5,073 bases of DNA from Candidatus Parcubacteria bacterium (GTDB lineage Bacteria; Patescibacteriota; Minisyncoccia; UBA6257; 2-01-FULL-56-20): positions 1 to 5,073 of the forward strand of contig DAIBYH010000037.1 in NCBI GenBank assembly GCA_027424065.1, in the 5' to 3' direction. This document shows positions 4,992 through 5,073 of the stretch, piece by piece. Each line of letters starts with the position of its first letter. The first letter of the stretch is position 1. Below the pieces are notes generated by a model. It saw nothing but the letters and a program-made list of their open reading frames with translations, searched no databases and had not been told where the DNA came from. A program made the translations under genes and the position numbers.

Positions 4992-5073
4992 ATGCCGAAA
5001 AATTCCTTCAAACAACGGGGGCAGCCGGATTATTTTTTCCTCGCGATCCTTTTCGCGCTCGTTGTTTTCGGAC
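4992..5073 (+). CDS. FtsW/RodA (SEDS) family cell-wall polymerase, N-terminal fragment
   Basis: The first 27 codons of a gene that runs off the right edge, starting at ATG 4992. A short polar N-terminus (MPKNSFKQRGQPD) leads into the first membrane helix (YFFLAILFALVVFG). This matches the 'D..l......l...G' beginning of SEDS proteins, the polytopic peptidoglycan glycosyltransferases FtsW (division) and RodA (elongation), and resembles the start of FtsW-type proteins in Parcubacterial genomes. The visible part is too short to separate FtsW from RodA or to exclude another membrane protein. It begins 5 bases after the amidohydrolase stop, with no Shine-Dalgarno site and no convincing promoter in the gap, so it is probably co-transcribed and translated by coupling. 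Confidence 0.6.
   Translation, partial: MPKNSFKQRGQPDYFFLAILFALVVFG

Overview
The window looks like a piece of chromosome from an ultra-small, host-dependent bacterium of the Candidate Phyla Radiation (Patescibacteria, most like the Parcubacteria side). This is inferred from protein style, not from a marker gene. The Gre factor has a short basic N-terminal tail before its coiled coil, the S49 peptidase is compact with one membrane anchor, a small anchored protein carries a YTNxEYGFSFSYP-type motif, and a divergent D-aminoacylase relative sits directly before an FtsW/RodA-type protein. Base composition is GC-rich by eye, which is high for that group, so the assignment is moderate only. Genes are tightly packed and no phage, insertion sequence, tRNA, rRNA or CRISPR array is visible.

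Layout. Positions 1-390 hold the 3' end of a metal-ion (zinc/manganese type) ABC transporter permease on the + strand. It converges on a three-gene minus-strand operon read from 1867 down to 479: a TspO/MBR membrane protein, a GreA/GreB-type transcript cleavage factor, and a small stand-alone CHC2-type zinc-finger protein. A clear intrinsic terminator at 411-447 closes this operon. A 79-base divergent spacer (1868-1946) separates it from a + strand run: a signal-anchored PsbP-like protein of unknown function, a membrane-anchored S49 (SppA-like) serine peptidase 12 bases later, an amidohydrolase of the D-aminoacylase family with its own promoter, and the first 27 codons of an FtsW/RodA-family cell-wall polymerase, which runs off the right edge.

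The + strand run has a cell-envelope theme: an anchored extracytoplasmic protein, a membrane peptidase, a relative of D-amino-acid deacylases and a peptidoglycan polymerase. The minus-strand operon mixes a membrane ligand-binding protein with two nucleic-acid-related proteins, so a shared function there is not obvious.

Two points deserve attention. First, the amidohydrolase keeps the family fold signatures but has lost most residues that bind metal or catalyse in characterised D-aminoacylases. Second, all three recognisable promoters place the expected transcription start on, or within about four bases of, the start codon, which points to leaderless or nearly leaderless mRNAs for first genes. 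The only strong Shine-Dalgarno site that would be transcribed ahead of its gene precedes an operon-internal gene.
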